A stretch of 12,371 nucleotides of DNA, from NCBI GenBank assembly GCA_910588895.1, contig CAJUSS010000105.1, forward strand, positions 1-12,371, read 5' to 3'. Shown here one piece after another: positions 1-6,174 of the stretch. The position numbers and the translations under genes were made by a program. This stretch comes from an uncultured Lachnospiraceae bacterium (lineage in GTDB: Bacteria; Bacillota; Clostridia; Lachnospirales; Lachnospiraceae). The notes beneath the pieces are model-generated. The model worked only from the letters and a program-made list of their open reading frames with translations. It made no database searches and was not told where the DNA came from. Every line of letters begins with the position of its first letter. The stretch's first letter is position 1.

Positions 1-29
1 ATTCTGCCAATCGCAAGAAACTGGTTTAA

Positions 30-611
30 GGTATCTTCATCCATACGGTTAAAGCCCTGATCTGCCCGGTCCTAAGCTACCCGGATATGCTGACCGGGGA
101 CTTTTCTCTGCAGCGCCAGCAGGTCATCTGGAAGGATACAGCTCATGTGCCCCCTGCGCCGGCTACCGGCAGCACGCCTGCCGTACCAGTCCTGGAGCTG
201 GTCTTCAAAAGTCCCTGCACAGTCCCCATCCCTTTCCGGTCTCCCGGCCGCCTGCCCGGTTCTTTGATCTGTGGGGAGGGGGACCGCCTCCTCTGTCTTA
301 TCCCTCTGTACGAAGGAGAGCTGCGCCATTTTTATCCGGACTATAAGGACTATCATTACCTGCCCGTTGAGGATATGGCTGTCCATAAGAGTGTCGGCGC
401 ATATGTCGCCAAGGAGGCACGGGTGAAGGCCACCGCTAAGACCTGCTACACCAGAACATCCGGCCTGTTCCTCCCTCAACCCTCCCTCATCTGGCAGCCG
501 GTGTTCAAAAAAGAGTATGCGGATAAAAACAGCTATGTACTTTATGCAAACGAGCTTTTCCTGGACGCGGAGGCCGCCAGTCTCTATCTGCGCCAGCTCC
601 TGCCCTGCTGA
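30..611 (+). CDS. Ribonuclease H-like (YprB-type) protein, C-terminal part, probably frameshifted
   Basis: This open frame begins after a stop at 27-29; its first ATG is at 87, with no convincing ribosome binding site. The protein shows a pattern I associate with the C-terminal region of clostridial YprB-like RNase H-fold proteins: a PVLSYPDML stretch, then YEGELRHFYPDYKDY, YLPVEDMAVHKSVGAYV and a CYTRTSGLFLPQ segment, ending in a FKKEYADK-like tail. In that family these follow an N-terminal DEDD-type exonuclease fold, which would lie left of the window. The family frame seems to continue upstream in another frame (frame 2, up to about 47), so a single extra base near 45-50 would explain the in-frame stop. 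Codon choice is GC-rich like its neighbours. Family assignment is from memory of motif patterns and is moderately sure. The alternative is a stand-alone uncharacterised protein starting at 87. Confidence 0.5.
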   Translation, partial: GIFIHTVKALICPVLSYPDMLTGDFSLQRQQVIWKDTAHVPPAPATGSTPAVPVLELVFKSPCTVPIPFRSPGRLPGSLICGEGDRLLCLIPLYEGELRHFYPDYKDYHYLPVEDMAVHKSVGAYVAKEARVKATAKTCYTRTSGLFLPQPSLIWQPVFKKEYADKNSYVLYANELFLDAEAASLYLRQLLPC

Positions 612-685
612 CCCACTGTCCATCCGCTCCTCGCCTGCATGCCAGCCAGCTCCTTCGGGCCGTGGCGCAAAGGAGAACGAGCGCA

Positions 686-1342
686 TCAATACCTGCCTTT
701 TTGCAAAAGCCGCCGTATGTAGGCAAAGGTCTTCTCCTCCCCTTCATCCCGCAGCATCAGGAGCAGCTTTTCCAAGAGCGCCTGGGTCTGGGGATGGAGG
801 ACGGGGGTGATAAAGGGACGGGTGCGGGAATAGTATTCCCAGGCCGCGCTGCTGTCATAAGCTTCACCACGGTACACCTTGCAGGCCGCGATCCGGTCGC
901 ACACCATCTCGATCACATAGCAAAGAGGCATCTTGTTCCCCACCAGTCCCTTGGTCCGGTCATTGGAAAAATCGATCCAATATTCAAAATGGTGCTTATT
1001 CCGCCCCTTATGGTGGAGCCATGCCGCCGAATATCCCATCAGCTCCCGTTCCGCCGCGTTCGGGCTCCGGTCTCCCTGGTAATACTTCACCCCTGTCCAA
1101 AACTCCACCGGACTGTACTTGGACAGATCGTGCAGCAGGCCCTGCCGGTAGAGCCCCAGCTTAAAACACTCCTTCATCACCAAGAGCTTGTGGCGGGTGA
1201 TCGTGCGGAAATGATCGCCGATATGCCGGATGGCTTTTAGCTCATCCAGGCGGGCCACTGCCCTATCCTTGCCGCCCTGGCGCGTCGCTGCTCTGCCTTT
1301 ATCTGCTGTTTTTCTCTTCCTGTTCTCATCTCTATCTTTCAT
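686..1342 (-). CDS. DUF5662 family protein (HD-like, function unknown)
   Basis: A 218-residue protein with a basic, low-complexity N-terminus (about residues 1-35), then a compact His-rich domain. Visible signatures are HxxxITRHK near residues 44-52, LLHDLSKYSPVEF at 69-81 with the His71-Asp72 pair, and a WLHHKGRNKHHFEYW motif at 109-122. These are typical of DUF5662, a clostridial family with a likely metal-binding HD-like arrangement; its biochemical role is unknown. The ATG at 1342 is supported by an AGGAAGAGG Shine-Dalgarno stretch immediately upstream (about 1350-1358) and by a promoter at 1408-1437. The gene converges with the RNase H-like fragment, with about 75 bases between, and is divergent from the MATE gene. 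It seems to be monocistronic. No T-tract terminator was seen after its stop. Family call is confident; any enzymatic activity is inference. Confidence 0.8.
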   Translation of the reverse strand: MKDRDENRKRKTADKGRAATRQGGKDRAVARLDELKAIRHIGDHFRTITRHKLLVMKECFKLGLYRQGLLHDLSKYSPVEFWTGVKYYQGDRSPNAAERELMGYSAAWLHHKGRNKHHFEYWIDFSNDRTKGLVGNKMPLCYVIEMVCDRIAACKVYRGEAYDSSAAWEYYSRTRPFITPVLHPQTQALLEKLLLMLRDEGEEKTFAYIRRLLQKGRY

Positions 1343-1407
1343 GACCGACCTCTTCCTGGTATCCTAAAACCCATGCCGCCTGTCTAGCGGAGGGATATTT
1401 ATAGTAA

Positions 1408-1437
1408 AGTATACCACATGGACAAGACCTTAGACAA
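1408..1437 (-). promoter_or_regulatory. Sigma-A promoter of the DUF5662 gene
   Basis: Read on the minus strand, TTGTCT (1432-1437) is separated by 18 bases from TATACT (1408-1413), giving a leader of roughly 60 bases before the ATG at 1342. The element lies inside the short space in front of the divergent MATE gene, where that gene's missing N-terminal codons would be expected. Confidence 0.55.
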
Positions 1438-1470
1438 TCTCTTCCCGCAGCATTTCCATATATCGTCTAA

Positions 1471-2751
1471 ATGCACTTGACTTTTCCCCCATTCTGCCGT
1501 ATGATCGCTCTGTATACTGTTGTAAGCACTTACATAAAGGAGGATGCCCTTGCCGCCGTGGGAGCGGCAAACCCGGTCATGAACATCATCATTCTGGGGA
1601 TCTCCGGGATCTGCATCGGCTCCTCTGTGATCATGAGCAGTGCTTTCGGCGCAGGAGATCTTAAAGTCCTGAAAAAAGAGATGGCCACCACAGCCGTCTT
1701 TGGCCTGTATCTTTCTCTGCTCATCACCGCCTTGGGCATCCTCACCGCACGGCCTTTATTGCAGGCGCTCAAAGTGCCGGAGCAGATCCTGGGGACAGCC
1801 TCCGCCTACCTTGCGGTCACCTTTTTGGGCGCGCCCTTTACTTATTTTTATAATGCCCTGTCCGCCGCTCTAAAGAGTATTGGCGACGCGAAGACACCGC
1901 TTTTGTTTTTGGCCTTTTCCTCCGTGCTGAACGTGGGTCTGGATATCCTTTTTATCCATGTGTTCCATTGGGGCGTCAACGGCTCTGCTGCCGCCACCGT
2001 GATCGCCCAGGCAGCCTCCGCCATCTTGTGCGTCTTTTATGTGTACCGCCGGATCCCGCTGCTGCGGGTCGGGTGGAAGGAGTTTGTCATCGACCGCCCC
2101 CTCTTAAGGCAGACCCTCCAGTACGGAAGCGTCACCGCTCTGCAGCAGGCCTGTCAGCCGGTGGGGAAGCTGCTGATCCAGGGGGCGGTCAACACCATGG
2201 GGATCGAGGCCATCGCCGGTTTTAACGTGGTGGACCGGATCGACGACTACGCCTGCCTGCCGGAGCAGAGCATCGCCAATGGGATCACTACCTTCACCGC
2301 TCAGAACCGGGGCTCCAAAAAGGAAGCGCGCATCCTCCAAGGCTTTCGGGTGGGCCTGGCTTTGGAAGCCAGCTACTGGGTCCTCATCTGCGCCGCCACC
2401 TGGATACTTAAGCGCCCGCTCATGGGGCTTTTTGTCCCGGCCAGCGATGATGGTGTGATCCGGCTGGGCTGCAGCTATTTGAGCCTGATGGCCTTTTTCT
2501 ACCTGTTCCCCGGCTTTACCAATGGCTTCCAGGGCTTCTTTCGGGGGATGGGGAACATGTGCATCACCCTGCTGGGCACCTTTATCCAGACCTCCCTGCG
2601 GGTCATCTTTGTCTATCTCCTTATCCCCAGGTGGGGCTTGAACGGTGTAGCCATAGCCTGCGCGATCGGATGGAGTGTTATGCTGCTGGCGGAGGTCCCC
2701 TATTTCTTCTGCTTTATCAAAACGATACAGATATCGGATCTGTGTGCGTAG
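1471..2751 (+). CDS. MATE family multidrug/cation antiporter, N-terminally eroded
   Basis: A polytopic membrane protein of 426 residues recognised as MATE (MatE/NorM-type) by EDALAAVGAANPVMN near the start, the SSAFGAGD loop, the GDAKTPLLFLAFSSVLNVGLD segment near residue 140 and FxGMGN-type repeats in the second half (GFFRGMGNMCITLLG). MATE proteins export cationic compounds using a Na+ or H+ gradient and have two 6-helix bundles, usually about 450 residues. Here ALAAVG sits at residues 26-31 rather than near 45-50, and the LYTVVSTYIKED stretch is about five residues shorter than the usual LYxxxDxxxVGxxxGxD. There is no hydrophobic first helix in any frame upstream. The ATG at 1471 follows directly after an in-frame TAA and has no Shine-Dalgarno; the ATG at 1501 has none either. 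The remaining frame is intact to TAG at 2749-2751. It may be a recently damaged gene. Confidence 0.85.
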   Translation: MHLTFPPFCRMIALYTVVSTYIKEDALAAVGAANPVMNIIILGISGICIGSSVIMSSAFGAGDLKVLKKEMATTAVFGLYLSLLITALGILTARPLLQALKVPEQILGTASAYLAVTFLGAPFTYFYNALSAALKSIGDAKTPLLFLAFSSVLNVGLDILFIHVFHWGVNGSAAATVIAQAASAILCVFYVYRRIPLLRVGWKEFVIDRPLLRQTLQYGSVTALQQACQPVGKLLIQGAVNTMGIEAIAGFNVVDRIDDYACLPEQSIANGITTFTAQNRGSKKEARILQGFRVGLALEASYWVLICAATWILKRPLMGLFVPASDDGVIRLGCSYLSLMAFFYLFPGFTNGFQGFFRGMGNMCITLLGTFIQTSLRVIFVYLLIPRWGLNGVAIACAIGWSVMLLAEVPYFFCFIKTIQISDLCA

Positions 2752-2826
2752 TGCGCCTCCTCCCAAAGGATCTCTTTTCAAAGGACCTGCTTTCCCATGG
2801 GAATAAAAAAGCGGCCGCAGAGAAAC

Positions 2827-2885
2827 AAAAAAGCTGCTGCAGAGGCCAGGGAATGGACATGCTCTCCCTGTCTTCTGCAGCAGCT
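2827..2885 (-). terminator. Rho-independent terminator of the amidase gene
   Basis: A perfect 12-bp inverted repeat (AGCTGCTGCAGA at 2832-2843, TCTGCAGCAGCT at 2874-2885) with a second 5-bp inner stem (CAGGG/CCCTG) ends on the minus strand in six Ts (2827-2832 read in reverse). It lies just 15 bases after the amidase stop. On the plus strand the hairpin could also slow transcription leaving the MATE gene, but there is no good T-run on that side. Confidence 0.85.
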
Positions 2886-2900
2886 CTCATTTCAGTTGGA

Positions 2901-4238
2901 TCATTTCCCAAAATAGCTGTTTATCCCAGCCAAAAGACCGTTGGCCAATACCTCCAGGGTAGCGGCGGAATGGTCGGAGGCCTTATCGCCCATCTCGATG
3001 TCCACGCTGGGGATGGTGGAATAGGAGGTCTGGGTCAGGTCCATCTCCATCGCGCCGTTGGAGAAGATCTTCACGCCGGCGCCTCTTAAGCCTGCCACCA
3101 GGTTCTCGCCCAGGGCATTATGTTTCTGCCAGTTGGATGCCACCGGCTCCATGGCCCGGTAGGAGGCCACATTGGGGACGCTCATGTAGAACGCGCCTTT
3201 ATCGCTGGTGCTGGAATCCCAGTGGATCGCGATATGGCAGTCTGCCGTGTTATTGGCGATGACGGTCCTGGCGATATTATCCAGCTGGACATCGTCGCTC
3301 TCCCGGATCATCACCACGTCATAGCCGGCAGCCAAAAGCTTATCCCGAAGGACCAGAGCCAGTGCTAAGGTCACCTTAGGCTCCGGGGTCCCGTCGGCAA
3401 AGGTCATCCCGGCAGACACTGCCGTGGCCTGGGTAGCTCCTGCGGAAGTGCTGCCGCCGGTCACTTTGGGCGTGCCGTCAGGGTGGCATAAGGTCTTTGC
3501 GCTCCCGCCGCCGCTGGTCCCGTGGCCTGCGTTCACACAGACCGTGATCCCTTTCCGGTCTGCCGCCGTTGACTTGTGCATGATCGCAGCGCCGGAATGG
3601 ATCGCGGAAAACTCCGCATACTTCCAGCCACTGTCCAACTGGATCTGGCTGCCGTCCGATACCTGGGCCTTGGATCCGTTCGCCGTACCGGTGCCTGCGG
3701 ATGACGACTGACCGGCCCCTTGGGACTGGCCCGCTGTCTGTCCTGCCGCAGCTGCCGGAGCGGTGGTGGCGATCAGGCTCTTGGAGACATATAAGGTCTG
3801 ACCATTATAGCTGACCCGGCACCACTCGCTGCTGTCGCCGGTCCGTTTCAGCTGGGTCCCCGCGCTCAGCACAGCCGCGATCGTGCTGTCATCGGATGTA
3901 CTGGGGACCGTCCGCAGCCGTACCTGGGAACCTTTGATATAGACCGTATCGGACACATCCGTAAAAGCAGGGGCCGGTGCCATGGCCGGTGCCGCCGCTA
4001 ACGGGGTCGCATCCAGCTGCGCCTCGCCCTGGGCGCTCTGCCCTCCTTCCACCTGCATATCTGCCTCTGCACTCCTCTTACTCTCTTCTACTTCTCCTGT
4101 CACATAACGCAGCTCTGCGGCAGCTTCCGTCTCCACGGGCTGACGTCCGCCGCAGCCTGCCATCAAGATCGCGCTCCCACATACCGCCGCCAGGGCACAG
4201 ATCCTCCGGATCCGTCCCCTTCCCTGTCGTTCGATCAT
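2901..4238 (-). CDS. Lipoprotein N-acetylmuramoyl-L-alanine amidase with SH3b domain
   Basis: A predicted surface-anchored zinc amidase that cuts the bond between MurNAc and L-Ala in peptidoglycan. Start chosen at 4238: an AGGAGG (4248-4253) lies 9 bases upstream, whereas it would abut an alternative ATG at 4247. Numbered from 4238 (445 residues): basic N-terminus, hydrophobic segment and lipobox LMAGC with lipidated Cys29; an acidic, Ala/Pro-rich linker (about 32-93); an SH3b domain (about 94-160) with the VRLRTVPSTS pattern; a Gly/Ser/Ala-rich linker; then Amidase_3 (about 230-444). Zinc and catalytic residues are visible: His239 in NAGHG, Glu286, His339 in AIHWDSS and Glu415 in PSVDIEMG. 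The loop between His239 and Glu286 is about 46 residues, much longer than usual. It is single, with its own terminator and a long leader, and lies downstream of mnmA on the same strand. Likely role is cell-wall turnover or spore/cell separation; the substrate details are inference. Confidence 0.88.
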   Translation of the reverse strand: MIERQGRGRIRRICALAAVCGSAILMAGCGGRQPVETEAAAELRYVTGEVEESKRSAEADMQVEGGQSAQGEAQLDATPLAAAPAMAPAPAFTDVSDTVYIKGSQVRLRTVPSTSDDSTIAAVLSAGTQLKRTGDSSEWCRVSYNGQTLYVSKSLIATTAPAAAAGQTAGQSQGAGQSSSAGTGTANGSKAQVSDGSQIQLDSGWKYAEFSAIHSGAAIMHKSTAADRKGITVCVNAGHGTSGGGSAKTLCHPDGTPKVTGGSTSAGATQATAVSAGMTFADGTPEPKVTLALALVLRDKLLAAGYDVVMIRESDDVQLDNIARTVIANNTADCHIAIHWDSSTSDKGAFYMSVPNVASYRAMEPVASNWQKHNALGENLVAGLRGAGVKIFSNGAMEMDLTQTSYSTIPSVDIEMGDKASDHSAATLEVLANGLLAGINSYFGK

Positions 4239-4247
4239 CTCTATCAT

Positions 4248-4253
4248 CCTCCT
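4248..4253 (-). promoter_or_regulatory. Ribosome binding site deciding the amidase start
   Basis: AGGAGG on the minus strand. It is 9 bases from the ATG at 4238 and directly touches the ATG at 4247, so the shorter protein is preferred. Confidence 0.75.
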
Positions 4254-4264
4254 ATGCCCTGAAA

Positions 4265-4283
4265 ACGCGCATCAGTGCGCTTT
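4265..4283 (-). promoter_or_regulatory. Leader hairpin just upstream of the amidase ribosome binding site
   Basis: Minus-strand RNA contains AAAGCGCA-CTGA-TGCGCGTTTT, a 5-bp perfect GC stem with flanking A/T pairing and a short U run, 11-12 bases before AGGAGG. It resembles a weak intrinsic terminator or attenuator. The stop codon of the upstream mini-ORF sits in its loop. Function is inferred only. Confidence 0.3.
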
Positions 4284-4361
4284 CCCGGATGCTCCTTGTG
4301 ACCCAAGCCAGGATACGCCGCCGCGCACTCTGCCGGATCTTCTATACATACAGAAAGCCAT
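4272..4361 (-). CDS. Possible 29-codon leader ORF upstream of the amidase
   Basis: ATG at 4361 is preceded on the minus strand by GGAGG about 10 bases upstream (GTGGAGGATAGCC). The frame encodes 29 residues, MAFCMYRRSG at its start and SGKAH at its end, rich in Gly, Ser and Arg with no run of one amino acid. Its TGA stop (4272-4274) falls in the loop of the hairpin GCGCA-CTGA-TGCGC. It lies inside the leader predicted from the promoter at 4420-4448. I recognise no family. It could be a translated leader or a chance frame with a chance Shine-Dalgarno match. Confidence 0.25.
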   Translation of the reverse strand: MAFCMYRRSGRVRGGVSWLGSQGASGKAH

Positions 4362-4419
4362 GACCGGCTATCCTCCACCACGATCCGTTCCTTCGGAAAG
4401 CAGTTTTTCTACCTCATCT

Positions 4420-4448
4420 AGTTTACTACAGCCATCTGTGTTTGTAAA
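4420..4448 (-). promoter_or_regulatory. Candidate sigma-A promoter of the amidase gene
   Basis: On the minus strand TTTACA (4443-4448) is separated by 17 bases from TAAACT (4420-4425). Matches to consensus are 5/6 and 4/6. The implied leader is about 175 bases long. The -35 box overlaps an inverted repeat. Confidence 0.45.
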
Positions 4449-4478
4449 CCGGTATGATCTGCGGTTTTTTACGTTTTT
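4444..4478 (+). terminator. Terminator-like inverted repeat over the amidase -35 region
   Basis: GTAAACCG (4444-4451) faces CGGTTTTTTAC (4462-4472), followed on the plus strand by GTTTTTAT. The T-rich side is on the plus strand, where no gene leads into it. On the minus strand it could be an imperfect end signal of the nifS-nifU-mnmA transcript, or an operator at the amidase promoter. The role is unresolved. Confidence 0.3.
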
Positions 4479-4559
4479 ATGACTCTTCTCTTACATTTTG
4501 TAATATCTTCCGTCTGCGGCCGCCATCCTTTATATGGATCGGCCTGTAAACGGTCCGCT

Positions 4560-5639
4560 TTACAAGATCGTCCCGCCTCCGGCCACCACATCGCCCAGAT
4601 AGAACACCACCGCCTGTCCGGGAGTGACCGCGCGGACAGGCTCCGTAAAGCGGCATTCCACCAGATCCTCCCCAAGCTCCTTCAATACGCAGGGAGCCCC
4701 TTTATGGCTGTAACGGATCTTTGCCGTCACCGGCAGTTCCTTTCCATGGAGACCGTCGATAGCCATCCAGTTTAGATGGCTGCAGCGGAGGGTATCCGAA
4801 AAGACCTGGTCCCCTTCCCCGATCACCACCTGTCCGGTCTTTGGGCGGATCTCCTTCACAAAGATCCGCCGCCCCATGGCCAGTCCCAGTCCCCGCCGCT
4901 GGCCGATGGTATAGCGGGCGATGCCCTGGTGACGGCCCAGCACATTCCCCTCTGTATCGATAAAGTCTCCTTCCGGCAGTGCCCTGCCGGTGTACTCCCG
5001 GATAAAGCGGGCATGGTCATGGTCCGGGATGAAGCAGATCTCCTGGCTGTCGGGCTTTTGGGCTACCGTAAGCCCCAGCCTCTCTGCCAGCGCCCGGATC
5101 TCTTCCTTTGTGTGCTGCCCTACCGGCATCAGCGTGTGGGAGAGCTGACGCTGGGTCAGGCCATACAGGGCGTAGGTCTGGTCCTTGGCAGCCGCGGCCG
5201 AGGTCTGCAGGGCAAAACGGCCATTTTCCAGGGATACCACCCGGGCATAATGGCCGGTGGCGATGTAGTCCGCGCCCAGAGCCAGACTCTTCTCTAACAG
5301 TGCCTCCCATTTCACATGCCGGTTACACTCGATGCAGGGGTTCGGGGTCCGCCCATGGAGGTAGGCCGCCACAAACGGATCGATCACATGCTCCCTGAAC
5401 TCCTTCTTGAGATCCATCACATAGTAAGGGATCTGCAGTTTTTCGGCCACGCGCCTGGCATCCTCTACAGCACTTAAGCCGCAGCAGCCCCCATTTTCCT
5501 GTAGAGACTGCTCCGGCTCATCCTGCCAGGTCCGCATGGTGATCCCGATCACGTCGTATCCCTGTTCTTTTATGAGATAGGCCGCCACAGAGGAGTCCAC
5601 TCCCCCGGACATGCCCACGACTACCTTACGGACATCCAT
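4560..5639 (-). CDS. mnmA: tRNA-uridine 2-sulfurtransferase MnmA
   Basis: Cytosolic enzyme that makes 2-thiouridine at wobble position 34 of tRNAs for Lys, Glu and Gln, using ATP to adenylate the uridine and a cysteine persulfide as sulfur source. Numbered from the ATG at 5639 (359 residues, normal for the family): PP-loop GMSGGVDSS at 9-17; Cys102 in TPNPCIECN, the usual persulfide/disulfide pair with Cys202 in SQEICFIP; GHYAR and the Q-rich KDQTYAL segment; C-terminal beta-barrel domain with GQAVVFY. The frame extends to a GTG at 5669 inside nifU, but known MnmA proteins begin just before the PP-loop, so ATG 5639 is preferred. It begins 7 bases after the nifU stop, with GAGGAG from the nifU tail as possible Shine-Dalgarno, which implies translational coupling. 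Third gene of the nifS operon; NifS supplies the sulfur. Confidence 0.96.
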   Translation of the reverse strand: MDVRKVVVGMSGGVDSSVAAYLIKEQGYDVIGITMRTWQDEPEQSLQENGGCCGLSAVEDARRVAEKLQIPYYVMDLKKEFREHVIDPFVAAYLHGRTPNPCIECNRHVKWEALLEKSLALGADYIATGHYARVVSLENGRFALQTSAAAAKDQTYALYGLTQRQLSHTLMPVGQHTKEEIRALAERLGLTVAQKPDSQEICFIPDHDHARFIREYTGRALPEGDFIDTEGNVLGRHQGIARYTIGQRRGLGLAMGRRIFVKEIRPKTGQVVIGEGDQVFSDTLRCSHLNWMAIDGLHGKELPVTAKIRYSHKGAPCVLKELGEDLVECRFTEPVRAVTPGQAVVFYLGDVVAGGGTIL

Positions 5640-5646
5640 CTTCTGC

Positions 5647-6084
5647 TCAATACTCCTCTTCTTCCTCACCCTCGCTGATATCGCTCTTCGGCGGCTTTAA
5701 GCCTTCGATCTGGATGTGGTTCTTCTGGGCATAATCCCAGAGAGCCGCATGGATCGCCTCTTCTGCTAACAGTGAACAGTGTACCTTCACCGGAGGCAGA
5801 CCGTCCAGGGCTTCCATCACTGCCTTGTTCGTCACCTGCATCGCCTCCTGAACAGACTTTCCTTTTACCAATTCGGTGGCCATGCTGCTGGTAGCCACGG
5901 CAGCGCCGCAGCCAAAGGTCTTAAATCTCACATCCCGGATGATCTGATCCTCATCGATATCCAGGTAGATCCGCATGATATCGCCGCATTTGGCATTGCC
6001 CACCGTGCCGGTGCCGCTGGCATCCTCGATCTCCCCCACATTCCGGGGATTCTGGAAATGGTCCATCACTTTCTCTGAATACAT
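5647..6084 (-). CDS. nifU: Fe-S cluster assembly scaffold NifU/IscU-like
   Basis: A 145-residue U-type scaffold on which Fe-S clusters form before transfer to apo-proteins, working with the cysteine desulfurase encoded just upstream. The three cluster ligands are in place: Cys33 in NAKCGD (with Asp35), Cys59 in FGCGAA and Cys103 in VHCSLLAEEA. The N-terminus YSEKVMDHFQNPRNVG is typical. Compared with IscU it carries a C-terminal extension ending in a run of six glutamates then Tyr; the later NifU domains are absent, so it is the short clostridial form that annotation pipelines call NifU. An AAGGAGAA Shine-Dalgarno lies 8-10 bases before the ATG at 6084. Its stop is 7 bases from the mnmA ATG. 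Confidence 0.95.
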   Translation of the reverse strand: MYSEKVMDHFQNPRNVGEIEDASGTGTVGNAKCGDIMRIYLDIDEDQIIRDVRFKTFGCGAAVATSSMATELVKGKSVQEAMQVTNKAVMEALDGLPPVKVHCSLLAEEAIHAALWDYAQKNHIQIEGLKPPKSDISEGEEEEEY

Positions 6085-6174
6085 ATCTCTCGTTCTCCTT
6101 TTCGGTCTGAAATCGCTGGGTTTTTATCGCTTTTATCCGCTTGCGGCTCTAGGGGTCGGCTATATCGGACAGCC

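Larger units (their letters stand above)
4254..4559. other. Intergenic region between mnmA and the amidase gene
   Basis: About 305 bases without a full-size gene. It holds an amidase promoter (4420-4448), a terminator-like inverted repeat that overlaps its -35 box (4444-4478), a leader mini-ORF (4272-4361) and a hairpin near 4265-4283. The part next to mnmA (4490-4559) contains only small imperfect palindromes. No clear T-tract terminator for mnmA is visible on the minus strand, so read-through from the nifS operon into the amidase cannot be excluded. Confidence 0.5.

Noticed and set aside
72..689. 205-codon minus-strand frame opposite the RNase H-like fragment
   Set aside because: Low-complexity sequence with no motif; the plus strand carries recognisable protein motifs over the same bases.
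662..1240. 192-codon plus-strand frame over the DUF5662 gene
   Set aside because: Shadow of the DUF5662 gene, which has family motifs, promoter and Shine-Dalgarno on the other strand.
2104..2781. 225-codon minus-strand frame inside the MATE gene
   Set aside because: Polar, motif-free translation opposite a clear membrane protein.
2806..2820. GCGGCCGC palindrome after an A-run near the MATE end as a second terminator
   Set aside because: The palindrome is too short and has no loop for a hairpin; the strong terminator lies about 25 bases further on.
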